Both the position numbers and the translations under genes were made by a program. From DATKQY01 sp035532475 (lineage in GTDB: Bacteria; Actinomycetota; Acidimicrobiia; Acidimicrobiales; Bog-793), in NCBI GenBank assembly GCA_035532475.1, contig DATKQY010000084.1, positions 1 to 33,278 on the forward strand: a stretch of DNA of 33,278 nucleotides. Direction: 5' to 3'. Positions 21,632 to 29,330 of this stretch are shown piece after piece; positions within the stretch are counted from its first letter, which is position 1; each line of letters starts with the position of its first letter. Under the pieces are notes generated by a model that saw only the letters and a list, made by a program, of their open reading frames with translations, did no database searches and had not been told where the DNA came from.

Positions 21632-22404
21632 CGGGGACTCCCTTTCTTCTTCTGGGATATCGGGCTCGGCTGACCGGCACGACACAGCGGAGCCGACCGC
21701 CCTCGCTGTTCCTCGCCGGCGCCCGACGCTGGTGGACCGACGGCGACGGGCAGCCCGGCCTGGCGCCATTCGGGCATGCCATCCTCGAGGCAGTGCGCCC
21801 GTCGTCCCCGTTCTCGGAGGGTGGCGACCGCCTGGGGGGCGAGCAGGCAGAGCGGGCCCCGGCAGTAAGCGACGACCTCGACGGCGGGATCGAGCTCGTC
21901 GAGGCGTGCCTCGAGATGCTCCAGGGGGAGGGAGATCGCGCCGGGGATGTGACCGGCGTCGAACTCCTCTGGGGGTCGCACGTCGAGCACCACCACGTCG
22001 CCCGCGCGGACCCGGGCGAGCAGCTCGGTGCGGCTCACCCGCTCGGTGCCGTGCGCATCGGTGCCGATCTCTCGGAAGATCTGCTCCACCTCGGCCAGGC
22101 GGGCCCGTGCGAGATCGCCGAGCGAGCCGACGAACCGGCAGACCTCCTCGCCGGCAGCCCGGTAGTAGACGCGGGTCGCTTCCCTGCGGGTCTCGACGAG
22201 TCGCGCCTGGCGCATCACCTGCAGGTGGGCCGAGGCCGTCGTGAGTTTGAGGCCGGTGGCGGCAGCCAGCGCCTCGACGCTGCGCTCGCCTTGGCAGAGC
22301 AGCTCGAGCAGCTCGATGCGCTTGGGGTGCACGACGACCTTGCCGATCCGTGCCAGCTGCTCGTACAGACTGGCCCGACCTGCATCCGGGAATCGTTGTT
22401 CCAT
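21628..22404 (-). CDS. ArsR-family regulator fused to a rhodanese domain
   Basis: 258 residues. Residues 12-95 are an ArsR winged helix (ERSVEALAAATGLKLTTASAHLQVMRQARLVETRREATRVYY). Cys37 and Cys89 flank the DNA-binding part, as in the persulfide sensors BigR and SqrR, where two Cys form a polysulfide bridge. Residues 125-210 are a rhodanese: VVVLDVRPPEEFDAGHIPGAISLP, then the active loop CRGPLC with Cys181. The last 40 residues are Ser/Pro/Lys-rich. ATG 22404 lies inside the perfect palindrome CCATAGATCTATGG; an open frame extending upstream is not protein-like. It likely represses its own operon (DsrE, SQR) until persulfide accumulates. Sensor role by family analogy. Confidence 0.9.
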   Translation of the reverse strand: MEQRFPDAGRASLYEQLARIGKVVVHPKRIELLELLCQGERSVEALAAATGLKLTTASAHLQVMRQARLVETRREATRVYYRAAGEEVCRFVGSLGDLARARLAEVEQIFREIGTDAHGTERVSRTELLARVRAGDVVVLDVRPPEEFDAGHIPGAISLPLEHLEARLDELDPAVEVVAYCRGPLCLLAPQAVATLRERGRRAHCLEDGMPEWRQAGLPVAVGPPASGAGEEQRGRSAPLCRAGQPSPISQKKKGSPR

Positions 22405-22414
22405 AGATCTATGG
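22401..22414. promoter_or_regulatory. Putative ArsR-type operator overlapping the regulator start codon
   Basis: CCATAGATCTATGG is a perfect 14-bp palindrome; its left end contains the ATG of the ArsR-rhodanese gene. ArsR-family operators are short A/T-rich palindromes with ATA...TAT arms. Binding here would block transcription initiation and early elongation, giving autorepression. A few bases further is GTTATC (22415-22420 on the minus strand), a weak candidate for part of the promoter. Confidence 0.6.
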
Positions 22415-22785
22415 ATAACAGATATGCTCGTCGAAGGCAAGCTGGGAAGGGCCCCGTTCGATGCCTTGCTGGAGTCGTCCAGGGTGGGCGGGACGGTGGC
22501 ATCGGCGCGCTGGTGTGGCGTTGCGAAGCAGCGCCGGAGGAAGGTCACGAAGGAGGCGGACGCTGACGAGGATCCTCGAACGAGACGACCTCGGGCGCGG
22601 CCCGCGGGCTCGGTGCCGGGGTTGCTCGGTCAGGCGGCCGCGGTGGGGCCCACGGGCGACATGGACGGGACTGGCCGGGAGACGGGCGCTCCTCGAGCGA
22701 CGGCCCGACGTCGACCTCCGGCTGGCCGCTGCCACGGGGCAGCTCCGGGCCTCGTGACCGCGCAGCTCTGATCGGCGCTATCCCT
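22415..22785. other. 371-nt region with no clear gene
   Basis: Contains the promoter side of the minus-strand sulfur operon. Plus-strand frames (for example starting at ATG 22433) are Arg-rich and unlike proteins. Nothing else recognised. Confidence 0.4.
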
Positions 22786-23426
22786 GTGGGACCGGTCGTC
22801 GAGGAGCCCGCCGGACGCTACGGCGCCTGGTACGAAACGCCCGAGGGCCGTCTGCTCTTCGGTCTCGAGCTCGCCTGCATCGCTCCCCTCCTCGCCGAGA
22901 CGACCAGCCCCCGTCTCGAGGTCGGCGTCGGCTCGGGGCGTTTTGCTGAGGCGCTGGAGCTCGCCGTCGGACTCGACCCGCTGCGGCGCGGCTGCGCCTC
23001 GCATCCGGCCGGGGCGTGCGCGCCGTGCGCGGCACGGCCGAGCGGCTGCCCTTCGCCGCCGGCGCGTTCGGGGCAGTGCTCGTTGTCGCGACGATCTGCT
23101 TCGCCGACGATTCGGCGATGCTTCTTCGAGAGGTCCGGCGAGTGCTCCGGCCCGGTGGCAAGCTCGTCCTCGGGGTCGTTCCTCTGGACAGTGCCTGGGG
23201 TCGCTCGTACGACGACAAGCGACGTTCCGGTCACTACTTCTACCGCGTCGTCCGCCTCCTCACCCTTGCTTTGCATCGGCGACTACTCGAACGAACCGGC
23301 TTCAAGCTCACCGACGTTCGCTCCACGCTCCTTCAGGCCCCGGGCGAAGCGCTCGTCGACGAGCCCGTTCGCGAGGGATTCGTGCCGGGCGCGGGGTTCG
23401 TCGCCCTCGAGGCGAGGGCACCGTAG
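22786..23426 (+). CDS. Class I SAM-dependent methyltransferase with a single-base frameshift
   Basis: The first part (GTG 22786 on) reads RYGAWYETPEGRLLFGLEL...SPRLEVGVGSGRFAEALELAVGLDP, the motif I of an SAM methyltransferase (VGVGSGRF). At about 22980 the frame shifts: adding one base restores an Ala-rich helix, then VRAVRGTAERLPFAAGAFGAVLVVATICFAD (motif II/III), LREVRRVLRPGGKLVLGVVP (motif IV) and a final lid, ending at TAG 23424. Total about 213 residues, the right length for this family. The substrate (a small molecule or lipid) cannot be told. The lesion is at one site only, so an assembly error is possible; if real, the gene is inactive. Nearby coding decay favours neither. Confidence 0.75.
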
Positions 23427-24012
23427 CCAACTGTCGCCGTGAGCGTGGACTCCGGTCGTGCTCGTCGCGGTAGCGGTGAGGACGTCCGTGCCGGAGAGGA
23501 CACATACGTGCCCGCCATCTGAACCGCGCGCTTCTCGAGCACGGATGCTTTGGACCACCTCGGTCTCGGGTTGTTGCGGGCCGCAGAGCTGAGTGATGTG
23601 CGTCGGGGCTGCGCTGGGAGACAGCAGGCCGGTTGATGATCGAACACCGCGCTGCACGTGATAGCTGTACGGGACTGGACTCCGCACTCGGTGGCAGTTG
23701 GGCGCAACGACCGACGCATCGCCTCGACTTAACTGGCCACGGTCGCTGGCCGGACCCGAGCGCTCCGCGCCTCCGCGCTGCCGGCGAGGGCGTTGCTCAT
23801 AACAGGTCACGCGTGCCGTTGCGCCGACACCAACAATCGGACATCGGGCTGAGCAATACGCTCGGTGCGCTGTTCAACGCAGCCGATCACATCGGGCGCT
23901 CGTTGGACCGCGACGTCATGCACGCGCTGCCAACGCACCTGGACGGTTCAGTTCGCCCAGATCGACCCGCCCAGGAAACGAGCCTCGTCATTCGGCCGAA
24001 TCGCGACCGTTG
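23427..24012. other. 586-nt intergenic region, nothing recognised
   Basis: All frames are short or Arg/Pro/Ser-rich. A plus-strand stretch 23840-24000 (QQSDIGLSNTLGALFNAADHIG...) is mildly protein-like but lacks a supported start and domain. A CTCATAA at 23797-23803 recalls a tRNA-Met anticodon loop, but no cloverleaf can be built. Confidence 0.35.
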
Positions 24013-24639
24013 TCAGAGCGTCGTGCGCGAGAGGCCGTGCATGCCCCCGCTGCCATGGTCCGGCATGGTGGAACCCGGGCACGACACGCCAGTCCCCGGA
24101 CCCCATGGTCCGGAACCGGAGCTGTGGTAGCCGCTGCACCAGGCGATCGAATGGCCGCCGGCGTAGTGGAAGCTCTGCACGACCGCGCCGGAGGCAGAGC
24201 GGAGCGTGACGGTGTCGCCATGGTCGTCCCAGACGTCGTGCTTCATGCCCCAGTAGAGGTCGTGCACCCCACTGTGCCCGGGACCCGTGTGAATGCGCAC
24301 GAGCCCGTCGTGGGTGAACCTGTAATTGGCGAAGTGGTAGACGTTGCCGTGGTGCGCGTCGGTGAGCGTCCACCCCGCCATCTTGGCCGCGCCACCCGTA
24401 TTCGCGAGCTCGACCCATTCGCCATCGAGCTCGGCCGTGCCGCCGTCGCTGCACGTAGCGTGGTCAGCACCGCCGTGGGCGTCGCAGACCGGATGGTACT
24501 GCACCGCGACGATGCGCACACCAAGCGACGTGGCCCGCTGCGCTGTCCCTGACGCGCCCAGCTGCGGTGTCGTGGCCAAGGCACCGAGGGGAGCAACGAC
24601 GAGTGCCGCAAGAGCACCTAGCCCTGTGATTCTCGCCAT
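24013..24639 (-). CDS. Secreted lamin-tail-domain (LTD) protein
   Basis: 208 residues. Signal peptide: MARITGLGALAALVVAPLGALA (cleavage near residue 22). The mature part matches the LTD fold: VRIVAVQYHPVC, then GEWVELANTGGAAKMAGWTLTDAHHGNVYHFA, VRIHTGPGH, and DDHGDTVTLRSASGAVVQSFHY, the conserved end. The C-terminal 35 residues are Gly/Ser/Pro-rich and His-containing. Several Cys pairs (VCDAHGG, ATCSDGG, AWCSGY, VSCPGS) suggest extracellular disulfides. ATG 24639 follows GAGGTG. LTD proteins of bacteria are exported and often tied to nucleases or cell-surface binding; no catalytic partner is present here, so its role is unknown. Confidence 0.85.
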   Translation of the reverse strand: MARITGLGALAALVVAPLGALATTPQLGASGTAQRATSLGVRIVAVQYHPVCDAHGGADHATCSDGGTAELDGEWVELANTGGAAKMAGWTLTDAHHGNVYHFANYRFTHDGLVRIHTGPGHSGVHDLYWGMKHDVWDDHGDTVTLRSASGAVVQSFHYAGGHSIAWCSGYHSSGSGPWGPGTGVSCPGSTMPDHGSGGMHGLSRTTL

Positions 24640-25606
24640 AGGGCACCTCGATTGTTCGATTCCCAATGGCACACGCTAACGAGGTCGACTCTCCTCGCCT
24701 AGGGCCGTACGTCCAGAGTTTGACTCCGGCGGCGCGCTCGAAAGCGGCACTTCGGCTGTCTCTCGTGGGCCGGGGCGCCTTTAGGGGCGAGCGCACCGGT
24801 CCCACCTCGATCCTATTCGGGGCCGCCTGCGCAGTCGTTCCAACGTCGCTACATCGCTCCGTAGTCCTGGACGACGCCGGCAACGATCAGCAGGTGCGTC
24901 TCTGCTGCGGGCCCGGTTTCGGCCAACTCCCAGCTGGAGCCCAGGAGCAGCGAGGATTCTTTGGCCAGCAGCTTGCGGCTCTAGTCTGCGCCGATGAGCC
25001 CGACTGACTCGTCTCGGCGGCCCTTGGTGATCCACATCCCGCCCGTGCCGAGGGAGAAGTACTCCGGCTCGGTGCACCTACCATCCGCGGCCAACTTGGC
25101 CCAGTACTCGTTGACGTCAGCGGCGTACGGGCCGGTTTGCGTCAGCTGAGACCGCCCTGGTCGGCGATGGCGGTGGCAGCTCGGACGACCAGTTAAGCGA
25201 TGGCGATCCCGGCGCCGGGTCTGATGACCCATCATCACACGATGGCGGTGAGAACGCGGCGCTTGGCTGAGTCACGGCCGCGCCGGCACCGGCCATCGCC
25301 CCGACGAGCGCCTGGTTCATCGAGGTGAGCAAGCCGCAGCTGACGGCGGTTCACCCTGACGCGCAGGGCCGGTCGCCCCTTTCCCTCGCAAGCCGGTGTG
25401 ATCACGAGGCATCGGCCGGATGTTCGAACGCCACCGAGCGGCACGGGCCAAGCCTGTGGAAGCCGTCAACGGCCCGGCAGACCGTGTCGAGCGAGATGCT
25501 GACAGCCGCGGCGGATCGGCCCGGGAGCCCGCTGGGCTCCTGGGGGTCGGCTCCGTGCGCTCGCTGTCTCCGGCCGCGGCGCGCAAGCGCGGGACGGTGG
25601 AACTCT
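24640..25606. other. 967-nt degraded region with scattered gene scraps
   Basis: No intact gene. Frames change repeatedly. Two short minus-strand stretches look protein-like: 24981-25145 (separate entry) and near 25235-25332 (MLTSMNQALVGAMAGAGAAVTQ), which has no known match. The right edge touches the chromate-transporter remnant at 25607. The pattern is that of an old, eroding accessory region. Confidence 0.45.
24981..25145 (-). pseudogene. C-terminal fragment of an unknown protein
   Basis: The frame reads TGPYAADVNEYWAKLAAD, then CTEPEYFSLGTGGMWITKG, ending ESVGLIGAD and TGA or TAG at 24981. This is good protein-like sequence with normal composition, unlike its surroundings. No start codon with a ribosome site precedes it, and the upstream part is Arg/Pro-rich. 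I do not recognise the family. Confidence 0.3.
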
Positions 25607-26300
25607 TTTCGGACATTTCTGGTGCTTGGGGCGAGCGCGTTCGGGATGGCGGCCATGCAGTCGCTCCGTTCGACCCCGGTGCAACGCGGCTGGCTGTCGC
25701 AGGAGGAGGTCGACGAGGGATTCGGGGTCGTCCAGCTCTACCCGGGGGCGATCATGATGGACCTCGCGGCCTTCATCGGCTACCGGCTCCGCCGGATCCG
25801 GGGGGCGATGGCCAAGATCGGCAGCGTCGCCTTCGGCAACGGCACGGTGATCCTGCTCGTTTTCCAGCAGGATGCGGTCGCTCATCATTGGTTGACGGTG
25901 AGCCAGTTCAGCGTCGGCGTCGCGTTCGGTCAGGTCACCCTCGGGCCGATCCTCACTACCGCCGCGTTCGTCGGGTTCGCGGCGGCCGGTTGGTGAGGTG
26001 GCCTTGCCGCTGGGCTCGCCATCTTCGCGCCGAGCGTGGCGTTGACGATGATCGTCGGGGAGGTCTATCCCTTCCTGCGACGCCTCGGCTGGGTGCGCGG
26101 CGCCATCGCCGGGATCATGGCCGGCTTCACTGGTCTCTTGGCCAGCATCGTCCTGACCCTCGGACGCCCGATCGTCGCAGTGCATGCCGCCGTCGCGTTG
26201 GCGGCCGCTGCCTTCGTGGCCGTGCGGGTGCTCCGGTGGAACACGCTGGCCGCACGGTGCCTGTCGCCGGTCTCGTGGCCTGGAGCCCGCCGGTTCGGCC
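25607..26300 (+). pseudogene. chrA: Chromate transporter (ChrA-type) pseudogene with deletion, stop and frameshift
   Basis: Membrane-protein sequence of the CHR family: FRTFLVLGASAFGMAAMQ, RGWLSQEEVDEGFGVVQLYPGAIMMDLAAFIGYRLRRIRGA, the first half's start, then abruptly AKIGSVAFGNGTVILLVFQQDAVAHHWLTVSQFSVGVAFGQVTLGPILTTAAFVG, which belongs to the second half. About 150 residues between (first-half helices) are missing at ~25805. An in-frame TGA at 25994 follows Trp where family members continue GGL...; the same frame then runs AIFAPSVALTMIVGEVYPFLRR... to VRVLRWNTLA (~26252), after which the sequence AGLVAWSPPVRPL lies in another frame. Three independent lesions, so a true pseudogene rather than one sequencing error. 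Intact ChrA exports chromate or sulfate. Confidence 0.82.
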
Positions 26301-26400
26301 GCTCATCGCGGACAACGTTCGGCCCCGGGACCCCTGGCGCCGCCGGACGCGCGCCGTCGTCGGCGACGTCGGGTGCCTCGGGTGCCTCGGGTGCGGAAGA

Positions 26401-27807
26401 TCACGGCTCGGGGTCTTGGCTCCCGGTCCGTGCCGACAACGAGGTCGGCGGGCTCGTCTCGGTCGGCAGCTCGAACCCGACGACCGCGCCGCCCTCGGGA
26501 TGGTTGTCGGCGAATACGTGGCCGCCGTGGGATTCGGCGACGTGGCGGACGATGGCCAGGCCCAGCCCGGAGCCGGGCTGGCTGCGGGCCGCCGCGGAGC
26601 GGTAGAAGCGGTCGAAGACGCGGGTGACGTCGGCGGCAGCGATGCCCGCTCCGTGGTCTCGCACCTCGATCCGCGCCCCCTTCACGGCGAGGTGAACCGG
26701 TGTCGAGGGCGGGCTGAACTTGACGGCGTTGTCCACCAGGTTGGCGACGGCCCGCTCGATGGCCTGTTCCTGGCCGAGCACGACCGATGGCCCCTCGGCG
26801 ACGGTGAGGGTGATCTCCCGCCCGGTGCGAGAGCGGGCCCGTTCGGCAACCCGCGCCGCGAGGCGCTCGAGTGCGATCGACCGCATGGGCTCCTCGGCGC
26901 GGCGGTCGGCGGCGAGCTCGACGAGCTCGTCGACCAGGCCGGTGAGGCCGCGCAGCTCGCCATCGAGGTCGGCGAGGACTCGTTCGCGGGTCGGGTCGGG
27001 CAGGTCGCGGTGGCGGCGGAGCAGGTCGATGTTGGCCCGCAGGCTGGTGAGCGGGGTGCGCAGCTCGTGGGCCGCGTCCTCGGCCAGCTGCTGCTGCTGG
27101 TCGCGCGAGCGCGACAGCGCAGAGAGCATGGTGGCGAACGCGCCGGCCAGCCGGCCGGTCTCGTCGCGGGCCTGGGCGTCGACAGCGACGTCGAGCCGGC
27201 CCGTGGCGGCCACCTCGCCGGCGGCGGCGGCCAGGCGCCGAAGCGGGCGGGTCAGCCGCCTGGCGAAGATCCATCCGGCCGCCGCGGCCATCGCCACCAC
27301 GGCCGCGTCGAGCAGCCCGAAGCGCCAGCGCAGGGACCCGAGCACCGCCTGGTTCTCGCTCTCGTCGCGGGCCAGCTGCACGGCGCCTCCCCCCGCGAGG
27401 GGCTGGGTGAGGATCCGGTAGGTCAGCGCGCCGACGGTGGCGGTGTGCAGCCAGGGGCTGCCGCCGGAGCGGGCTAGGGCCCGGTCATGGGCCTCGACCG
27501 GAAGTGACGCTTGGCCCTGGGTGGCGACCACGTGCCCCGCCGCGTCGAGGTATTGGACGACGACCAGACCGAAGATCCCCAGCGGGCCGTGGCCGGCCAT
27601 CATCGGCGGGGTGGAACCCGAGCCGGCGAGGGGGCCCATCGCGCCCGGCCCGCCAGAGGCGAGCCGGGCGGCGCCCTGCTCCAGGGATTGGTCGACCTCG
27701 GCGGCGAGGCGTCCGGCCGTGGCCGCGTAGGCGAAGGCCGCCGCGGTCGTGACCGCCGCGGCTGCGAGCACCGCCAACCCGATGGCCAGGCGCGCCCGCA
27801 GGTTCAT
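26401..27807 (-). CDS. Sensor histidine kinase, MprB-like
   Basis: 468 residues. TM1 (about 7-30), an extracytoplasmic sensor loop rich in Gly/Pro/Met (31-162), TM2 (164-182), a HAMP domain (183-235), the dimerisation/phosphoacceptor motif DAAHELRTPL with His247, and the ATPase domain: N-box NLVDNAVKFS (Asn360), G1 DHGAGI, F RFYRSAAARS, G2 GSGLGLAIV. It is fully intact. ATG 27807 overlaps the response-regulator stop (ATGA, 27804-27807), so the pair is co-translated. Together with the regulator and the divergent secreted protein, this forms one signalling locus. The signal is unknown; the sensor loop could contact the secreted protein encoded at 28648. Confidence 0.95.
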   Translation of the reverse strand: MNLRARLAIGLAVLAAAAVTTAAAFAYAATAGRLAAEVDQSLEQGAARLASGGPGAMGPLAGSGSTPPMMAGHGPLGIFGLVVVQYLDAAGHVVATQGQASLPVEAHDRALARSGGSPWLHTATVGALTYRILTQPLAGGGAVQLARDESENQAVLGSLRWRFGLLDAAVVAMAAAAGWIFARRLTRPLRRLAAAAGEVAATGRLDVAVDAQARDETGRLAGAFATMLSALSRSRDQQQQLAEDAAHELRTPLTSLRANIDLLRRHRDLPDPTRERVLADLDGELRGLTGLVDELVELAADRRAEEPMRSIALERLAARVAERARSRTGREITLTVAEGPSVVLGQEQAIERAVANLVDNAVKFSPPSTPVHLAVKGARIEVRDHGAGIAAADVTRVFDRFYRSAAARSQPGSGLGLAIVRHVAESHGGHVFADNHPEGGAVVGFELPTETSPPTSLSARTGSQDPEP

Positions 27808-28496
27808 GACGCCCGCAGCGTGTAGCCCACGCCCCGTACGGTGTGGATGAGACGGGCCTCACCGTCCTGCTCGAGCTTGTGGCGGAGGTAGCCGATGTAG
27901 ACGGCCAGGTTCTTCGAGTCCGGACCGAAGTCGTAGTTCCAGATGTGGTCGTAGATCGTGGTGTGCTCCAGCACCACCCCGGCGTTGCGCGCCAGCAACT
28001 CCAGCAGGTCGAATTCGGTCTTGGTGAGCTCCAGCTCCCGGCCCGCCCGCCAGGCCCTTCGGGCCGCCTCGTCCACCCGAAGGTCGTCCACCACCATGGT
28101 GGTGTCGGCCTCCCCGTAGGTGGAGCGGCGCATGAGCGCCCGCACCCGCGCCAGCAGCTCGTCGAGGGCGAAGGGCTTGGCCAGGTAGTCGTCGGCCCCC
28201 GCGTCCAGTCCCGACACCCGGTCAGAGACCTCGCTTCGGGCGGTGAGGATCAGCACCGGGGTGTGGTCCTGGCGCGCCCGGAGCCGCCGGCACACGCTCA
28301 GCCCGTCGACCTCGGGCATCCCCACGTCGAGCACGACCGCGTCCGGACGCTGCGACGCGATCACGTCCAGGGCCCGTGCCCCGTCGGCCAGGCCCGCCAC
28401 CCGGTAGCCCTCGAGCTCGAGCGCGGTCACGAGCGAGTCGCGGGTGGCGCGATCGTCCTCTGCCACGACCACCAGCGGGGCGTCGCCGCTCGTCAT
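27804..28496 (-). CDS. OmpR/PhoB-family response regulator
   Basis: 230 residues. Receiver domain 1-120: acidic pocket EDD (residues 13-15), phospho-acceptor Asp57 (VVLDVGMPEVDG), Thr85 (LTAR), and Lys107 (LAKPFA). Winged helix 130-230 with LTKTEFDLLELLARNAG and KNLAVYIGYLRHKLEQDG, then IHTVRGVGYTLR. It is first in the operon with the histidine kinase. Its start is 151 nt from the divergent secreted protein, and that gap holds several TCTCACCCC-type repeats with 11-bp phasing, the usual spacing for OmpR-family dimers. Regulation of its own operon and of the secreted gene is therefore likely. Confidence 0.95.
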   Translation of the reverse strand: MTSGDAPLVVVAEDDRATRDSLVTALELEGYRVAGLADGARALDVIASQRPDAVVLDVGMPEVDGLSVCRRLRARQDHTPVLILTARSEVSDRVSGLDAGADDYLAKPFALDELLARVRALMRRSTYGEADTTMVVDDLRVDEAARRAWRAGRELELTKTEFDLLELLARNAGVVLEHTTIYDHIWNYDFGPDSKNLAVYIGYLRHKLEQDGEARLIHTVRGVGYTLRAS

Positions 28497-28527
28497 CTCC
28501 CCAGTGGTAGCAGACCGCCGAGGTGTC

Positions 28528-28588
28528 TCTCACCCCGGGCCGGGATTCTCACCCCGCTCTTACCCCCCTCCGCCAGCCTTCTTACCCG
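28528..28588. promoter_or_regulatory. Direct repeats, probable binding sites for the OmpR-type regulator
   Basis: Four near-copies of a 9-mer on the plus strand: TCTCACCCC (28528), TCTCACCCC (28547), TCTTACCCC (28558) and TCTTACCCG (28580). The last three are spaced 11 and 22 nt apart, one and two helical turns, as expected for tandem OmpR/PhoB dimers. They lie between the regulator and the divergent secreted-protein gene. A second copy of part of this block is at 29266. Confidence 0.65.
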
Positions 28589-28647
28589 CCAGCCCTACCG
28601 TGATAAGCGGAAAGAGAAAGACCGAAGAGAAGAAGGGAAGTGACATC

Positions 28648-29112
28648 ATGCGCACGAAGTTGGTAGCAGCTCTCGCGGCCGGCGCCATCCTGGCCGGCGG
28701 AGGCACCGCGGCCGCCTTGGCCGCAGGGACGGCTCAAGCCGCCCCGTCGGCAACGACCGTCGCGGCCAGCGCGACCACGGCCCCGTTCGTCTGCGCCCCG
28801 CTCACCTCGCTGGTCGACAGCGGCACGATCACCGAGGCCCAGGCCACGGCCGTACAGAACGCGCTGTTCCAGTACATGAGCGCTCACCGGCCGGCCTTCG
28901 GGTCCGGTGACACGGCCCCTGCCCTCCAGCCCAACGGGCCGGTGACGACGGTGCTCGCGCAGCTCGTGAAGGACGGCACGATCACCCAGGCCCAGGCCAC
29001 CGCGATCACGAACGTGGTCCAGCAGCAGGCAAGGGCCCACTGGGGTAAAGGGCCCGGTGCTAGCGGCAACTACGGTCCCGGTATGCGGGGCGGGCCGATG
29101 TGGTCGAGCTAA
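28648..29112 (+). CDS. Small secreted protein with two TITxAQATA repeats
   Basis: 154 residues. Signal peptide MRTKLVAALAAGAILAGGGTAAALA, cleavage around AQA (residue 31). The mature protein has two similar helical units: SLVDSGTITEAQATAVQNAL (residues 54-73) and QLVKDGTITQAQATAITNVV (105-124), joined by a loop of ~30 residues. The C-terminus is Gly-rich with several Met and His (GKGPGASGNYGPGMRGGPM). ATG 28648 follows AAGGGAAG at 8 nt. It is divergent from the two-component operon, with the repeat sites between them, and is followed by a strong terminator. It could be the sensor's periplasmic partner or a target; function unknown. Confidence 0.8.
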   Translation: MRTKLVAALAAGAILAGGGTAAALAAGTAQAAPSATTVAASATTAPFVCAPLTSLVDSGTITEAQATAVQNALFQYMSAHRPAFGSGDTAPALQPNGPVTTVLAQLVKDGTITQAQATAITNVVQQQARAHWGKGPGASGNYGPGMRGGPMWSS

Positions 29113-29137
29113 TCCTCCGCGTGACGACCGGCACATC

Positions 29138-29173
29138 CCGATAGGGCCCGCCCCTGAGGGTGGGCCCTATCGG
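29138..29173. terminator. Strong intrinsic terminator after the secreted-protein gene
   Basis: CCGATAGGGCCC (29138-29149) pairs perfectly with GGGCCCTATCGG (29162-29173); further inner pairs leave a CTGA loop, a ~16-bp stem in all. A short T-containing tail (CATTTCT) follows. It lies 26 nt after the stop at 29112 and in front of the convergent SHOCT gene, so it may act for both directions. Confidence 0.8.
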
Positions 29174-29265
29174 CATTTCTGCGCTGCTCGATCAGAACGA
29201 AGCAAGCGTTCTGCGGCGCAACCGGGGGCCTTCGAATCCTGCGGCGCAACCGCCCCTCGCCTGTC

Positions 29266-29293
29266 GCCGGGATTCTCACCCGGCTCTTATCCG
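29266..29293. repeat. Second copy of the regulator-site block
   Basis: GCCGGGATTCTCACCC-GGCTCTTATCC repeats the segment at 28539-28565 with only two mismatches, including TCTCACCCG (29274) and TCTTATCCG (29285) at 11-nt spacing. It lies between two convergent genes where no promoter is expected. It may be a leftover of a segmental duplication or a distal operator. Confidence 0.6.
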
Positions 29294-29330
29294 TCTCACT
29301 GCCCAGTCCGAGGATGTGAGCGCCGTTGGG

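Noticed and set aside
19846..22566. 906-codon plus-strand frame
   Set aside because: Antisense to the SQR, DsrE and ArsR-rhodanese genes, all with intact motifs; a high-GC artefact.
23780..23860. tRNA-Met-like anticodon stretch (GCTCATAAC)
   Set aside because: No matching stem pairs, no TTCGA T-loop and no CCA-proximal acceptor stem; chance similarity.
25994..25996. TGA in the ChrA frame as selenocysteine or programmed readthrough
   Set aside because: The gene has a large deletion and a further frameshift, no SECIS-like hairpin is evident, and family members do not use a Cys there; simple nonsense fits better.
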